This document shows, piece after piece, positions 10,905 to 20,819 of a DNA stretch of 64,000 bases (positions within the stretch are counted from its first letter, which is position 1; each line of letters opens with the position of its first letter). The translations under genes were made by a program, and so were the position numbers. Source of the stretch: Tritrichomonas musculus (lineage: Eukaryota > Parabasalia > Tritrichomonadida > Tritrichomonadidae); assembly GCA_039105265.1 (NCBI GenBank), contig JAPFFF010000039.1, positions 1,178,001 through 1,242,000 of the forward strand, read 5' to 3'. The notes beneath the pieces are model-generated. The model did no database searches. It saw nothing but the letters and a program-made list of their open reading frames with translations, and had not been told where the DNA came from.

Positions 10905-12065
10905 TTAAAAAATCCTTCTTATTCTAGCATTTCTTTCCATAATCCTGTCTGTAATTGGTGGTGTGTACTTGTCAGCTCCATCAGTCACCCACTCGAGGGA
11001 CATGACGACAACATCCATATAAGCAGCGTTATTAACCACTCTTTCGTAATATACAGCAATTCTTCCATCAGATGTTATAGTAACAGCAGGATACCAAGCA
11101 TTTCCAGCATGAATGACCTTCGAAACTGCCCAAGTTTTACCTTCATCATATGAGATTTTGATTGATGTATTCATTCGCTGAGAAGGATGATGATCGTTCA
11201 CAAAAATAAGTCGATCTTTATCATAACCATCTCTGGTTGATGTGTAACGTATTATTTCGCCATTGCAGGAAGGATCAACTAAATCAGGTCTAGCAACGAC
11301 ATCTCCAAACGTCAGTCCTTTATCATGGGAAATTGATTCATATCGATATGGTTTCTGGCGGATATTCATGAGGATGTCTCCATTGTTTAATTCAACCACT
11401 TTCGCTTCTAATGCAATAACAGAGCAGCCAGGAGTAATTCCGACGTCCCATGTTTCTCCACCATCATCCGAATAAACAACATAGTTAAATACTCCGCTTG
11501 TATCTTTTTTTCGAACACAAGCAACAACCATTATTCGTCCACTTCTAATTTGAAGAGCAGCGCCTGAAGTTAGGAACATCCCTTGCCATGTATTTCTTTC
11601 TGGATGCTGGCATTCAAAACCATATAGCATTGAAGTAATATCACGCGGCACAGACCAAGATTCACCATTATCTTTTGATATTGATACGTACATTCGTTGG
11701 GGATTGGCTGAAGTTGATTGATAAAATCCATTATCACCATTAAACAAAAGAAGAACATTTCCAGTTTCCCGGTCAACAACAAGAGATGAATCTCCATATC
11801 CTTTGGGATTTCCTGCAGCTATTACTTTAGTAGGACCCCATGTAAGTCCTCCATCATGACTAGTTTTCACAACAACATCTATTTGATTAGGTAGATCTCC
11901 ATCGTTGTTAATTCTTTTATCTGATGCAGTAATCAATGATCCATTTGGAGCACAAACAATTGCTGGAATACGATAATATTTAGATCCTTCATCACCAGGT
12001 CCAAAGACTGTGGAAATCGTAGGCTCATCATATGTTAAACAAAAGCACAATAAGCATAAAAACAT
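10905..12065 (-). CDS. secreted exo-alpha-sialidase (GH33 family)
   Basis: The 386-residue protein starts at the ATG at 12065. A TTG-led extension of six codons is ignored because the first residues after this ATG form a signal peptide (MFLCLLCFCLTYD). Sialidase hallmarks are plain: the YRIP motif with the catalytic-site Arg at residues 31-34; SDKR at 48-51; five Asp boxes (SHDGGLTW 69, SKDNGESW 130, SDDGGETW 199, SHDKGLTF 246, SYDEGKTW 305); LEAKVVEL with the acidic partner near 220; IIRY near 273; and VYYE near 338-341, which supplies the Tyr/Glu pair. The enzyme would cleave terminal sialic acids from host glycoproteins and mucins outside the cell, as known for trichomonads. Upstream TCATAT (A at 12088) fits an Inr 23 bases before the ATG. 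It is complete and ends in TAA, close to an interspersed repeat at 10865-10895. Confidence 0.92.
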   Translation of the reverse strand: MFLCLLCFCLTYDEPTISTVFGPGDEGSKYYRIPAIVCAPNGSLITASDKRINNDGDLPNQIDVVVKTSHDGGLTWGPTKVIAAGNPKGYGDSSLVVDRETGNVLLLFNGDNGFYQSTSANPQRMYVSISKDNGESWSVPRDITSMLYGFECQHPERNTWQGMFLTSGAALQIRSGRIMVVACVRKKDTSGVFNYVVYSDDGGETWDVGITPGCSVIALEAKVVELNNGDILMNIRQKPYRYESISHDKGLTFGDVVARPDLVDPSCNGEIIRYTSTRDGYDKDRLIFVNDHHPSQRMNTSIKISYDEGKTWAVSKVIHAGNAWYPAVTITSDGRIAVYYERVVNNAAYMDVVVMSLEWVTDGADKYTPPITDRIMERNARIRRIF

Positions 12066-12385
12066 TTTACATTTCCTATTCAAAATATGAATGAGTATTT
12101 CAAAAAGCCAAAATTATTTAATTTTATTTGGCTTGTTTTTACAATAACTATCATTATTTTCTGAAATATTCATATGTATATAATATTTATTATTAAAAAT
12201 TAATATAAATATACTATAATATATTACTTAAATTAATTAATTAATAAAGATATATTAGAAATAATTGGATTTGCTTTCAAATATACAATGGATGTCAGAA
12301 TCTATCCAAGTATGGAATATGCGAATCTACACTAACAGCGAAGATGGATTTCTACTTCTTTAATGCAATATCAGTTTATTAGTTA

Positions 12386-12763
12386 ATGTTTGCACTTCCA
12401 GCCATTTGTCTGCCACTTTTAAAACCAGTAAAACCGCAAATTCAGTATCGGTATCGTATTGTTGGAACTTCCTTCTTTGTGTGCTACATTTTGGTTATCG
12501 TTCCCGGAGTAATCGGCTATTTGATGTTCGTCGATGATAAAAAAGAAATCATTCTTGATTATTTTTCAAATAAAGACGTTATAATTCAAAAAAAATCCAT
12601 ATTATTTTTGGCAAACGCACAGACAGTGCTTGCAGCAATAGTTTTGCCTAACATTTGCCCAGGTATATCGGTAGGCGGATCGCTTGGTGGTCGTATGACA
12701 AGCTTTTTCTTTCCAGCGATATTCTGGATAAAAAAGTCCGCACAAATAGACGCATTGGACTAA
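12386..12763 (+). pseudogene. fragment of an AAAP/SLC38-type amino-acid permease
   Basis: About 125 residues read like the C-terminal half of a transmembrane amino-acid transporter (Aa_trans family). Features are MFALPAICLPLLKPVKPQIQ, a hydrophobic helix YILVIVPGVIGYLMF, the polar loop DYFSNKDVIIQKK, the helix ANAQTVLAAIVLPNICPG and the loop plus helix GGRMTSFFFPAIFWIKKSAQ. Members usually have about 400 or more residues and 10-11 helices; here only three or four remain. No matching coding sequence lies upstream, where the sialidase promoter region begins at 12066. It is therefore a truncated relic, although the remaining frame itself is intact. Family call from motif and hydrophobicity pattern. 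Confidence 0.6.
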
Positions 12764-12965
12764 TCTCCTGTGCTGTTTGTTAGCCATATTTTGATTCAAA
12801 TCTGCCGTAATTGCAACGTACCAAGGAACCGAACTTGCTATTAAACCTGGTAAATATAATTATAAAATAACATGAAATTGAAAATCGAATATATAAAAAT
12901 ATTAAAAATATTAAAAAATACATTTTAATTTCTAAATTTTTTACTTCAAATAAAATACTTTGCTA

Positions 12966-13613
12966 TTAAGCACGCGCTATATCATCCAAACTTTGTCTAT
13001 CAGCATAACTTTGTGAATTTTCAATAAATTGATCGTTGTCATTTTCTTCAAATTCTGGAATTCTGGCAATTTTTGTAATCAAAATTTCTTCTGTAAAATC
13101 GTATTTATAAATAATTTCAATAAATTTGGCCAACTCAAGCTTTTGGTTTTTAATCATTGCTTCAAACTTGGATACTGTTCCTTTTATGAAAAAAGAAGCT
13201 GGGCTTAATCTTTCTTTTTGTGAAATATAAAAAGTTTTCATATCATCATTAAAGAGCAATTCGATATCCTTTTTGTGTTGAAAAATGACGTGATTTTGAT
13301 AAACATTTATGTATCCTTCATTTTGTGTGAATTTAATTATTTCTTCAACTTGATTATAGTCATTTAAAAGTGAATGATATTCTCTTTTTATTTTTTCGAA
13401 GCATTTGGATAATACTAATTCAAATTCTTTTTGGTTGTTGAAGCTTGCTGTCCAAATTGGCTCATGATTCAGATGATTAAATATATCAAGATAACTATAT
13501 AACATTTGTTGTAAAAAGTTATCATCAATTGGTGTTTCTATTGTTATATTTACAAGTTTATCAACAAGAAAAGGAATATCTGATTGAGGTTGATGTACAT
13601 TAAAATGAATCAT
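12966..13613 (-). CDS. unknown protein, 215 residues
   Basis: The complete minus-strand frame starts MIHFNVHQPQSDIPFL and ends DRQSLDDIARA followed by TAA and TAG. TCATTT with its A thirteen bases before the ATG fits the Inr pattern, supporting the start at 13613. The product is polar and predicted mostly helical, with charged stretches such as KCFEKIKREYHSLLNDYNQ. No signal peptide, membrane span or metal-binding motif is visible. I do not recognise a family. The length, Inr and clean frame in AT-rich DNA argue that it is a real gene. Confidence 0.6.
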   Translation of the reverse strand: MIHFNVHQPQSDIPFLVDKLVNITIETPIDDNFLQQMLYSYLDIFNHLNHEPIWTASFNNQKEFELVLSKCFEKIKREYHSLLNDYNQVEEIIKFTQNEGYINVYQNHVIFQHKKDIELLFNDDMKTFYISQKERLSPASFFIKGTVSKFEAMIKNQKLELAKFIEIIYKYDFTEEILITKIARIPEFEENDNDQFIENSQSYADRQSLDDIARA

Positions 13614-13796
13614 TATAATAAAAAATGATTTGAAACCAAATTATATGAATATCATTGAAACAGATTTATATCATACTGAAAAAGTATGTCAGCAAAATTT
13701 TATTTCATTCAAAATATATTAACGTTCTTTGTTTCAAAAAATTATTAGCCTTTACTATAAGATTTATTCTAAAAAAAATGCTTATAATATATTCAG

Positions 13797-15042
13797 TTGA
13801 AGTTAAAGTTGAATATTCAACGGTTTTGTTCGCTAAAAATTTTATTGATTATATTGAAAATATTGAATATATTGAATTTTTCAAAAGATTTAATTCATCC
13901 AAATGATCTTGTTCAACCAGAAGATCTTGTTCAACCAGAAGATCTAGTACAACCAGAAGATAGAGTACAGCCAAAAGATCTATTTCAACCAGAAGATCTA
14001 GTTCAACCATAATATCTTGTTCAACCTGAAGATCTAGTTCAACCACAAGGTCTAGTACAACCTGAATATCTTGTTCAACCATAAGGTCTAGTACAACCAG
14101 AAGATCTTGTTCAACCAGAAGATCTTGTTCAACCAGAAGATCTTGTTCAACCAGAAGATCTTGTTCAACCAGAAGATCTTGTTCAACCTGAATATCTAGT
14201 ACAACCTGAATATCTTGTTCAACCAGAAGATCTAGTACAAACAGAATATCTTGTTCAACCTGAATATCTAGTACAACCTGAATATCTTGTTCAACCAGAA
14301 GATCTAGTACAAACAGAATATCTTGTTCAACCAGAAGATCTTGTTCAACCAGAAGATCTTGTTCAACCAGAAGATCTTGTTCAACCAGAAGATCTTGTTC
14401 AACCAGAAGATCTTGTTCAACCAGAAGATAGAGTACAACCAAAAGATCTAGCTAAACCAGAAAATAGATCAACCAAAAGATAGATCAATCAGAAGATTGA
14501 GTTTATTTAGAAGATTTACTTCAACAACAAGATCTAGTACAACTAGAAGATCTAGTTCAGCCAGAAGATCTTGTTCAACCAGAATATCTTGTTCAACCAG
14601 AAGATGCCGAACGAGATAATACAAAAAAAGGAGCAGATCATATGATCTATGTAATAGAGAAGCCGAACGAGATAATACAAAAAGAGAAGACGAAGATACA
14701 AATAATAAAGAAGCCTCGAGAGATAATGAAGACGAAGATGATGAACAAGATAATGATAAAGATGAAGACGAACAACCTCCTTTATACAACCCTAAGTTCT
14801 ACCACTACCTTAATCTTGATCCAATTTTTATAAGTTTCCAGATACTATCCAAATTGCAACAAATAAATGAGTAATTAAAGAAAGAGAAGGAATGAAATGA
14901 GCACAAGAAACTTACTAAAGAAATAATAAGCGAAGTAATTAAACAAAACAAAGAAGCCTCGAACGATGATGAAGAAATAGTTTATTATTATCAACCAATG
15001 GTGAGAAGAAATAAAGTCTTTGCTGATTTAATTAATAAATAA
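13797..15042 (+). pseudogene. decayed repeat protein with VQPEDL repeats and acidic C-terminus
   Basis: Plus-strand coding-like sequence begins with KLKLNIQRFCSLKILL. It runs through about 30 copies of a six-residue unit, mainly VQPEDL with variants QPEYL, QPQGL and QPKDL (13905-14465). It then reaches an Asp/Glu-rich segment (DNEDEDDEQDNDKDEDEQ near 14720-14775) and a final piece that includes KFYHYLNLD and EEIVYYYQPMVRRNKVFADL, ending at 15042. The frame is interrupted at several places, so it is not a working gene. The minus strand of the array is also fully open, a by-product of the 18-base period. Function and family are unknown; the repeats resemble disordered linker sequence. Confidence 0.45.
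13905..14465. repeat. 18-bp tandem repeat array (GAAGATCTTGTTCAACCA)
   Basis: About 30 tandem 18-bp units, GAAGATCTTGTTCAACCA and close variants. The period is a multiple of three, so frames on both strands stay open over hundreds of bases. Confidence 0.9.
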
Positions 15043-15239
15043 TCTTTGTTATTAAATTTTTTTTTGTTTTTGTTTAAAAATGAATATATTTGAGATTAGT
15101 GAAAAGGATATACTACTTAATTTTATCAGAGAGCTGATCAAAAGGAATAAAATAAAAGCATTAAGGAATCTATTAAAGAATAACCTTTACTGTAAACATT
15201 TTAATACTAAGGACTTAAATAATCAGTTTAATATAAATG

Positions 15240-15718
15240 TAGACTTGTTATTTTGAGAATCGATATCAAAAACGTCACTTTTTTGCATCTGATACTCGAT
15301 TATCAGTTTAAAAAACTGATATCGAGATTATCGATTATCAAGATATCAGATATGAAATGTGATATAAAAATAATTGTAAACTTGATATCAATTACCGAGA
15401 TCTCGAGATCTCAAACAGATTTATCTTTTTTTATAATCGGTATTTGTGATTTTATAATATTTAAAAATATATAATATAATGTATTGATGTTTATTTTAAG
15501 ATTAAAATCAAAAAATACATTCTTTTTTTATGAAATATTTGAGATTAAAATACGATCATATATTTATCAAAAAGTTTAATTGAAAATTCTGATACCAAAA
15601 GCTGAGAAAAAAAATTCTCGATCTCTGAAATCGATCTCGAGAATCTGTGCATATTTATGTATCGATATCAAAAAGTCAATCAATTCTCGATCTCGAGAAT
15701 CGGAGAATAACAAGTCTA
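15240..15718. mobile_element. non-autonomous inverted-repeat element, TAGACTTG family, copy 1
   Basis: A 479-bp element with ends TAGACTTGTTATT...AATAACAAGTCTA, flanked by a perfect 8-bp target duplication TATAAATG (15232-15239 and 15719-15726). The interior is rich in GATATC, CTCGAG and ATCGAT palindromes and has no coding capacity. An 8-bp duplication is typical of hAT and P superfamilies; the ends alone do not decide. A second, composite copy in the same orientation begins at 49488. Confidence 0.85.
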
Positions 15719-15726
15719 TATAAATG

Positions 15727-16680
15727 GTTATAAGTGGACAGGAAAGATACCGTTAATGATAAGAGTTTTGAACGATATATCCTGATATACATATTATTTT
15801 TGTCCACTCCATTTTTTGGGAACATGGAACATTATCCAGGAACAAGGAACCCGATGACAAATAACTTGTGTAAATGATGAGATTGAATTGACTAAAAATG
15901 CATTAAAGGTTAACAGGTTAGATTTAACCCTATTTTCATCACCTTTACATTTGACCTGTAATTGTCATCTGTCCACTACATCTTTTAGGAACAAGACAAA
16001 AATATTTTCATTTATTTACTTGTTTTGTTTCATCTACCTCATCCTGAAATGTCAAAAAAATACCAGATGGACAGGATTATTATAAACTGTTACATATAAC
16101 TTTTTGCATTCAATTTTAAAATTTTATTTTTCCTTCTTCAGAAATTATACATTTGATTTTCTCTCAAAACTGGTCTGATTAAAAAAAATATTCAATTTTA
16201 TATTTTATATTATGAAAAAGTTGATTTTTTAAAAAAAATTTATTTTAAAAATAAATTTTTGCTTCCCTATTTTCAAGCATACATATATTTTCTGCCGTAA
16301 GTTCCTCATTTTATTGACGTATTTTTGGCGTAATTTTGAAAGATATGCCTCTTTTTTGGAATAAGAAATTCATCATGTAATTCGAAACGCTTAATTACAT
16401 CTCAGCTCTTCCGGTTTCTACGTTTAAACATTACGGATTTGAGTTGTATAATTTTTTTCGAAAAAAGTATGATAATTGCTTTGTTTAGCTTTCAAGATTC
16501 ATCCATTGTTTTTTATATAAATTTGAGAGGTTATTTGTCTGGTCCGAATTATCGAATCCAGTTTATTACAATCAAATGATTGAGTGAAATTATTTATGTA
16601 TGAATAATCAAATGATTGAGTGAATCGAAATTGTCTATATAAAATTTATTCAACTTTTTGAGAAAAAAAAAAAAAAAAAA
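15727..16680. other. intergenic region upstream of the repeat-protein gene
   Basis: No supported gene. Near 16560-16640 AATCAAATGATTGAGTGAA occurs twice. At 16623 a copy of the first coding bases of the next gene (GAATCGAAATTGTCTA) appears 79 bases upstream of the real one, followed by an A run at 16663-16680. Confidence 0.5.
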
Positions 16681-16682
16681 AT

Positions 16683-16688
16683 TCATAT
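16683..16688 (+). promoter_or_regulatory. initiator (Inr) of the 16699 gene
   Basis: TCATAT matches TCA-[CT]-[AT], with the A fourteen bases before the ATG at 16699. Confidence 0.5.
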
Positions 16689-16698
16689 TGATATCAGT

Positions 16699-18342
16699 AT
16701 GGAATCGAAATTGTCTACTTACAATAATCAACTTTACAGAAGAAAAGATTCGCAAGAAATTAAAAGAAGATTAATGCTATTAGTTGATGAAAATGCGTAT
16801 ATGATTACATTTAACTCGTTTCTACAAGGGAAGTTATCAAAACCAGTTTTTGACCAAGTTATGAAAAAAATCTTAAGCAAACCAGGAGCTCTAGAATTGC
16901 ATAACCTTCTACTTAAATCAATATTATTTAATGCCAATTTTTCTACTGTAGCACCAAGACCAAAGAAAAATACGAGTGCAGGGCAAGGTTTCAATTTTCC
17001 TCCGAATTGTATTCGGCGACAAAGAGAGAGTGATGATGATTCTATGGAATATATGGCAGAAGAAGAACTCTATAGATATCTCGGCTCTTCATCGTCAACA
17101 GGGTCACCGATTGCATCACCAATGTCTTCGTCAATAGCATCACCAATAATGTCACCGATTGCATCACCAATGTCTTCGTCAATAGCATCACCAATAATGT
17201 CACCAATGCCTTCGTCAATGGCATCACCAATAATGTCACCAATGCCTTCGTCAATGGCATCACCAACACCGTTTTCGATTGCGTCACCAATTGTATCACA
17301 AATAACGCCACCAATACCGGCATCAATAGCAACACCAATAATTACAACAAATGTGTCATCAATACTGTCATCAATACTGTCATCAATAGAAACACCAATA
17401 ATTACAACAAATGTGTCATCAATACAGTCATCAATAGAAACACCAATAATTACAACAAATGTGTCATCAATACCGTCATCAATAGAAACACCAATAATTA
17501 CAACAAATGTGTCAATACCGTCATCAATAGAAACACCAATAATTACAACAAATGTGTCATCAATACCGTCATCAATAGAAACACCAATAATTACAACAAA
17601 TGTGTCAATACCGTCATCAATAGAAACACCAATAATTACAACAAATGTGTCAATACCGTCACCAATAGAAACACCAATAATTACAACAAATGTGTCAATA
17701 CCGTCACCAATAGAAACACCAATAATTACAACAAATGTGTCAATACCGTCATCAATAACAACTCCAATAGTATCGCCAAAGATGATACCAATGTTACCCA
17801 CAATACAAACATCAATTTCGCCGCTGTCCTTATCTTCACAACCACCGGAAAGTTATATTGGGCATATTAAACCATACGAGACGGAAAAAATCGTCGAATA
17901 TTTTGAAAAGCCAGTAGACCCTTCTATATATAAAAAGGTTTTGCGTAAAGATAAAAGTGAAGATAATAGACCCTTCTATCACTATTCTGACTTTAGTTAT
18001 TCAGCCATAATTTCGAGGATTAAAGATAAACTATTAGAAAAAGGTATTACTGGCATAGACAAAGACGCAGGAAGTAAATTATACGATGTTATTTTTTCGT
18101 TTGTGACTATGATAATTTATAATTTGCTCAGAATCAAACGATTTATTTATATAAGCGATAATGAAGTGTATGATGTAATGCCGAGTCAGAATCAACTTGA
18201 AAATGAAAATTTGCCAGATTATATTGATTTTCCATTTACTCTTGATTTGCTTGAAAACGTGCCAATGTTTTCTGCATATGTAAAGCCTAATATATCAACG
18301 AAATATCGAGAATTATTAAATCGATTGTATCAAGCTTGCTAA
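16699..18342 (+). CDS. large repeat protein with PIITTNVS repeats, unknown function
   Basis: A complete 547-residue protein beginning MESKLSTYNNQLYRRKDSQE. Residues 1-110 form a charged helical N-domain. Residues about 133-210 are Ser/Pro/Met-rich (SPMSSSIASPIMSP type). Residues about 210-355 hold nine 15-16-residue repeats such as ETPIITTNVSIPSSI. Residues 390-547 are a second folded-looking domain (KPYETEKIVEYFEK, FSYSAIISRIKDKL, VIFSFVTMIIYNLL). There is no signal peptide, and the single hydrophobic patch at about 470-485 is short. The linker looks disordered and Thr/Ser-rich, suggesting two domains joined by a variable spacer; repeat number probably varies between copies and strains. The minus strand of the repeats is open too (17070-17801), which is a repeat artefact. 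Family not recognised. Confidence 0.65.
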   Translation: MESKLSTYNNQLYRRKDSQEIKRRLMLLVDENAYMITFNSFLQGKLSKPVFDQVMKKILSKPGALELHNLLLKSILFNANFSTVAPRPKKNTSAGQGFNFPPNCIRRQRESDDDSMEYMAEEELYRYLGSSSSTGSPIASPMSSSIASPIMSPIASPMSSSIASPIMSPMPSSMASPIMSPMPSSMASPTPFSIASPIVSQITPPIPASIATPIITTNVSSILSSILSSIETPIITTNVSSIQSSIETPIITTNVSSIPSSIETPIITTNVSIPSSIETPIITTNVSSIPSSIETPIITTNVSIPSSIETPIITTNVSIPSPIETPIITTNVSIPSPIETPIITTNVSIPSSITTPIVSPKMIPMLPTIQTSISPLSLSSQPPESYIGHIKPYETEKIVEYFEKPVDPSIYKKVLRKDKSEDNRPFYHYSDFSYSAIISRIKDKLLEKGITGIDKDAGSKLYDVIFSFVTMIIYNLLRIKRFIYISDNEVYDVMPSQNQLENENLPDYIDFPFTLDLLENVPMFSAYVKPNISTKYRELLNRLYQAC

Positions 18343-18344
18343 AT

Positions 18345-18700
18345 TTTTCTGATTGAACAGATTATTTTCATTATGCCTTATCATTATGAATAAAAAATGA
18401 AATGGAAAAGAATTTTATTTTGATCATATTCCAAAAAAAAAAAAAAAAAAAAAAGATATGAAATGAAATGAAAAAGAATCTTTATCAGCATTTAAAAACT
18501 TTACGTTCAAATCATATCTTTTTTTTTTCTTTTGAATATGATATGATTCACTCTCCAAGTGAATGATTGAAAGAGTTTTTATTCGATATATCTTAAAATT
18601 CATTAAAAAGAAAAACTCGAATCAATTTTAAAGATCGCTGTAGTGGAAATAAAATATGATGCATAATCAATAATTTCAAATTGAAGTTATAAACATTCAT
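18345..18700. other. intergenic, A-rich
   Basis: No gene. It contains an A run at about 18434-18454 and a TCATATC/GATATGA inverted pair (about 18457 and 18520), which may be chance. Confidence 0.4.
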
Positions 18701-18759
18701 CTTAATTAATTATTAAAAAATGACTTCAAAAGAATATTGATCTCTAATATAAAAAGAAA

Positions 18760-18845
18760 ATATAGAGTTTTGAAGAAGATGGAAAAATTAAGATTAGAAA
18801 AATCCAAAAAGATATTGAGGCACTGGTAGATCAGATACCGTAATC
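18760..18845 (+). pseudogene. C-terminal fragment of a convergent neighbour gene (copy 1)
   Basis: Plus strand reads SFEEDGKIKIRKIQKDIEAL then VDQIP and TAA. Related stretches are found on the minus strand at 23532-23610 (DGKIEIRKTQKDIKSLNKN) and at 39930-39995 (EIRKIQKDVKSLNMN). It looks like the end of a coiled-coil protein whose upstream part is lost or decayed. The first two copies sit tail-to-tail with the paralogous genes 18985-20790 and 21834-23369, so they were probably duplicated together with them. Confidence 0.35.
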
Positions 18846-18984
18846 TAAATATTAATCTTTAAAAGAAATCGAGTAAAAAAAATAATAATAATTCACAAGA
18901 TTTTGTCAATGTTTATGAGTACTCTTTTCTAAAGTAAATGTATTAATCTTGTTAGAAGATAATTTCGAATTAGTAATGTTAAAT

Positions 18985-20790
18985 TTATGCTTTTGGTTGT
19001 TGTATTTCTTGGCCTTGTTGTTGTGGGTTGGTTATTCTTAAAAGCATATCTTCGAAATCTTTTGTGTATTTATGCGTTTCTTTATCATCTAAATCACGTA
19101 GCTCGTTAATTAAAAATGTCAAAAATTCAACGCTTTGGTTGGTGCCATTCTCGAGTCTTGAATGAATATAACTAGCAAAATCCAATAAGCATTGCGTCAT
19201 TTGTCTCTTATCTCGATTGCCAACTGTGCCAAATAACTCAAGAAATGTTTCGGAGATCGTAATTATTATTCTTTTGAAAGGAGCCAAATCATCTATTCTC
19301 AATTCCATGAAACATCTGATGTATGCTTGGAATAGTACTAATAAATACCATTTTATTTTCATGCTACAATTATCGTAAATCATTTTTATGATTTGGAAAT
19401 TTTTTGTGATTTCCTCATGTGCGGATCTCGCATATATCTTATTGACGAGAAAAGATGTGCAAGCAAATATTGATGTTGATAATAAATGAGGATCTGTTCC
19501 TTTCTCAAAATATTTGATAGGATAAAAACATTCTGAAAATTTGAGAGGAACATCGTAACGATCATCAGCATTTAAATTACCAATAACATCCAAAGCACTG
19601 GATTGAACAGATGTTGCATCGCTTTTTAAAAGTGTAGAAACAAGTGCTGGATATTGCAATTTGTTAAAGTCTGAATAGACTATTTTACAATCATTAAAAA
19701 GTTGGACGATTGTTTTGCAGAGAAGGATGCATAGTTCTGGGCACTTACTTGTCCAAGCGAAATCGATTGCCAATTCATGAATCAAAACAATAATATCAAC
19801 TTTTTCAACATCTTTTGAGTATCTTGATATCGAAATTAAAATCATTTTTAAGCAAACAGTATATAGTGGTAAGATATGTTCCCTAATTCTCTTATTATTA
19901 ATACGAGCAGCAATCTTAACACTAAGATTTACCAAAGTCCTAATTAGAAAAGGCATAGAAAACTTTTTATGGGCGATGCAAGAGAACTTATCATTTTCAT
20001 GATCCAAAAATGTGAATGCTATATTCAGCAAGATACTTATAGATTCTGGGAAATATGAGTTAGCTATTTGAATTAATACAATTTGCATAATATTGTTCAA
20101 TAAGGAATCATCTATGGATATAGAATGGCCTGATATTAAAGCAGCAACAAGAGATGCGATTACCATGTGAACTCTTGCACCCTGAATATTCATCCTTTTA
20201 CATTTAGCATCGATGCTTTCTTCTTCTTCACCATTTTCTTCTTCTTCATTTTCTTCTTCTTCTTCATTTTCTTCTTCTTCACGATTTTCATTTTCTTTTT
20301 CTTCCTCCTTTTTGTCCTTATTTTTTTCCTTTTTGACTTTTTTAGCTTCTTTTTCACCCTTTTCTTCTTCTTCTTCTTCTTCTGCTTCTTCTTCCTCCTC
20401 TTCCTCTTCTTCTTCTGTTGAACATGTTAGAAACTCTCTTCCATCGTGAGAATATAAAATTTTTGTACCTTTTTCTTCATTTACGAATTTCTTTCTATGA
20501 GCAAGAAGATGAATCAAGTAAACGAACAACTGATGTGGCATAAAATGTTTAAGAAAATTAACAATTTTCTCATCTTTAAGGTATTGTTCAATCTGATCAA
20601 ACAGGATCATTTGCTGTGGTTCTAATTGGTCTAAGTTAATAGTGGTGAGATAAAAGAATGTTCTTTGGACTTCGTTAGCATCATCTTCAGGAAGGTCTAG
20701 CTTATTGAAATCATCGACAGATGTCTTCCAATCAAGATTAAATTCTCCTTTATAGGATCCTTCAATCAAAGGAGCTGTACTTGCAAACAT
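18985..20790 (-). CDS. helical-repeat (ARM/HEAT-like) protein, paralogue A
   Basis: A complete 601-residue protein from the ATG at 20790 to TAA. TCACTT (A at 20815) lies 25 bases upstream as a likely Inr, matching the arrangement of paralogue B. The N-part carries LEPQQMILFDQIEQYL (residues about 54-70). Residues about 120-192 are a nearly pure Glu/Lys stretch absent from B. The remainder is a continuous series of amphipathic helices (HMVIASLVAALISGHSIS, PELCILLCKTIVQLFNDC, VSTLLKSDATSVQSSALDVI) that reads like an armadillo/HEAT solenoid. The protein ends in PQQQGQEIQQPKA. A scaffold or adaptor role is a guess from the fold type only. It is divergently arranged with B, 1043 bases apart, as an inverted duplication. 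Confidence 0.75.
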   Translation of the reverse strand: MFASTAPLIEGSYKGEFNLDWKTSVDDFNKLDLPEDDANEVQRTFFYLTTINLDQLEPQQMILFDQIEQYLKDEKIVNFLKHFMPHQLFVYLIHLLAHRKKFVNEEKGTKILYSHDGREFLTCSTEEEEEEEEEEAEEEEEEEKGEKEAKKVKKEKNKDKKEEEKENENREEEENEEEEENEEEENGEEEESIDAKCKRMNIQGARVHMVIASLVAALISGHSISIDDSLLNNIMQIVLIQIANSYFPESISILLNIAFTFLDHENDKFSCIAHKKFSMPFLIRTLVNLSVKIAARINNKRIREHILPLYTVCLKMILISISRYSKDVEKVDIIVLIHELAIDFAWTSKCPELCILLCKTIVQLFNDCKIVYSDFNKLQYPALVSTLLKSDATSVQSSALDVIGNLNADDRYDVPLKFSECFYPIKYFEKGTDPHLLSTSIFACTSFLVNKIYARSAHEEITKNFQIIKMIYDNCSMKIKWYLLVLFQAYIRCFMELRIDDLAPFKRIIITISETFLELFGTVGNRDKRQMTQCLLDFASYIHSRLENGTNQSVEFLTFLINELRDLDDKETHKYTKDFEDMLLRITNPQQQGQEIQQPKA

Positions 20791-20811
20791 TTTCAGTAAA
20801 TGTTTTTAATG

Positions 20812-20817
20812 AAGTGA
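20812..20817 (-). promoter_or_regulatory. initiator (Inr) of paralogue A
   Basis: TCACTT on the minus strand, with the A 25 bases before the ATG at 20790. The same hexamer lies at the same spacing before paralogue B. Confidence 0.5.
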
Positions 20818-20819
20818 AT

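Noticed and set aside
12602-12799. Minus-strand frame over the permease fragment
   Set aside because: Antisense shadow; the plus strand shows clear transporter helices.
13849-14442. 197-codon open frame on the minus strand (LLVEQD repeats)
   Set aside because: It is produced by the 18-bp period of the tandem array; the plus frame continues into non-repetitive coding-like sequence on both sides, the minus frame does not.
14469-14789. Minus-strand Ser-rich frame
   Set aside because: Antisense reading of the Asp/Glu-rich coding segment (GAT/GAA repeats read as TC-rich Ser codons).
17070-17801. 243-codon minus-strand frame (VVIIGVSIDDGID repeats)
   Set aside because: Repeat by-product opposite the intact 547-codon plus-strand gene.
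20167-20449. Phe-rich and Ser-rich plus-strand frames
   Set aside because: Antisense of the Glu/Lys-rich insert of paralogue A.
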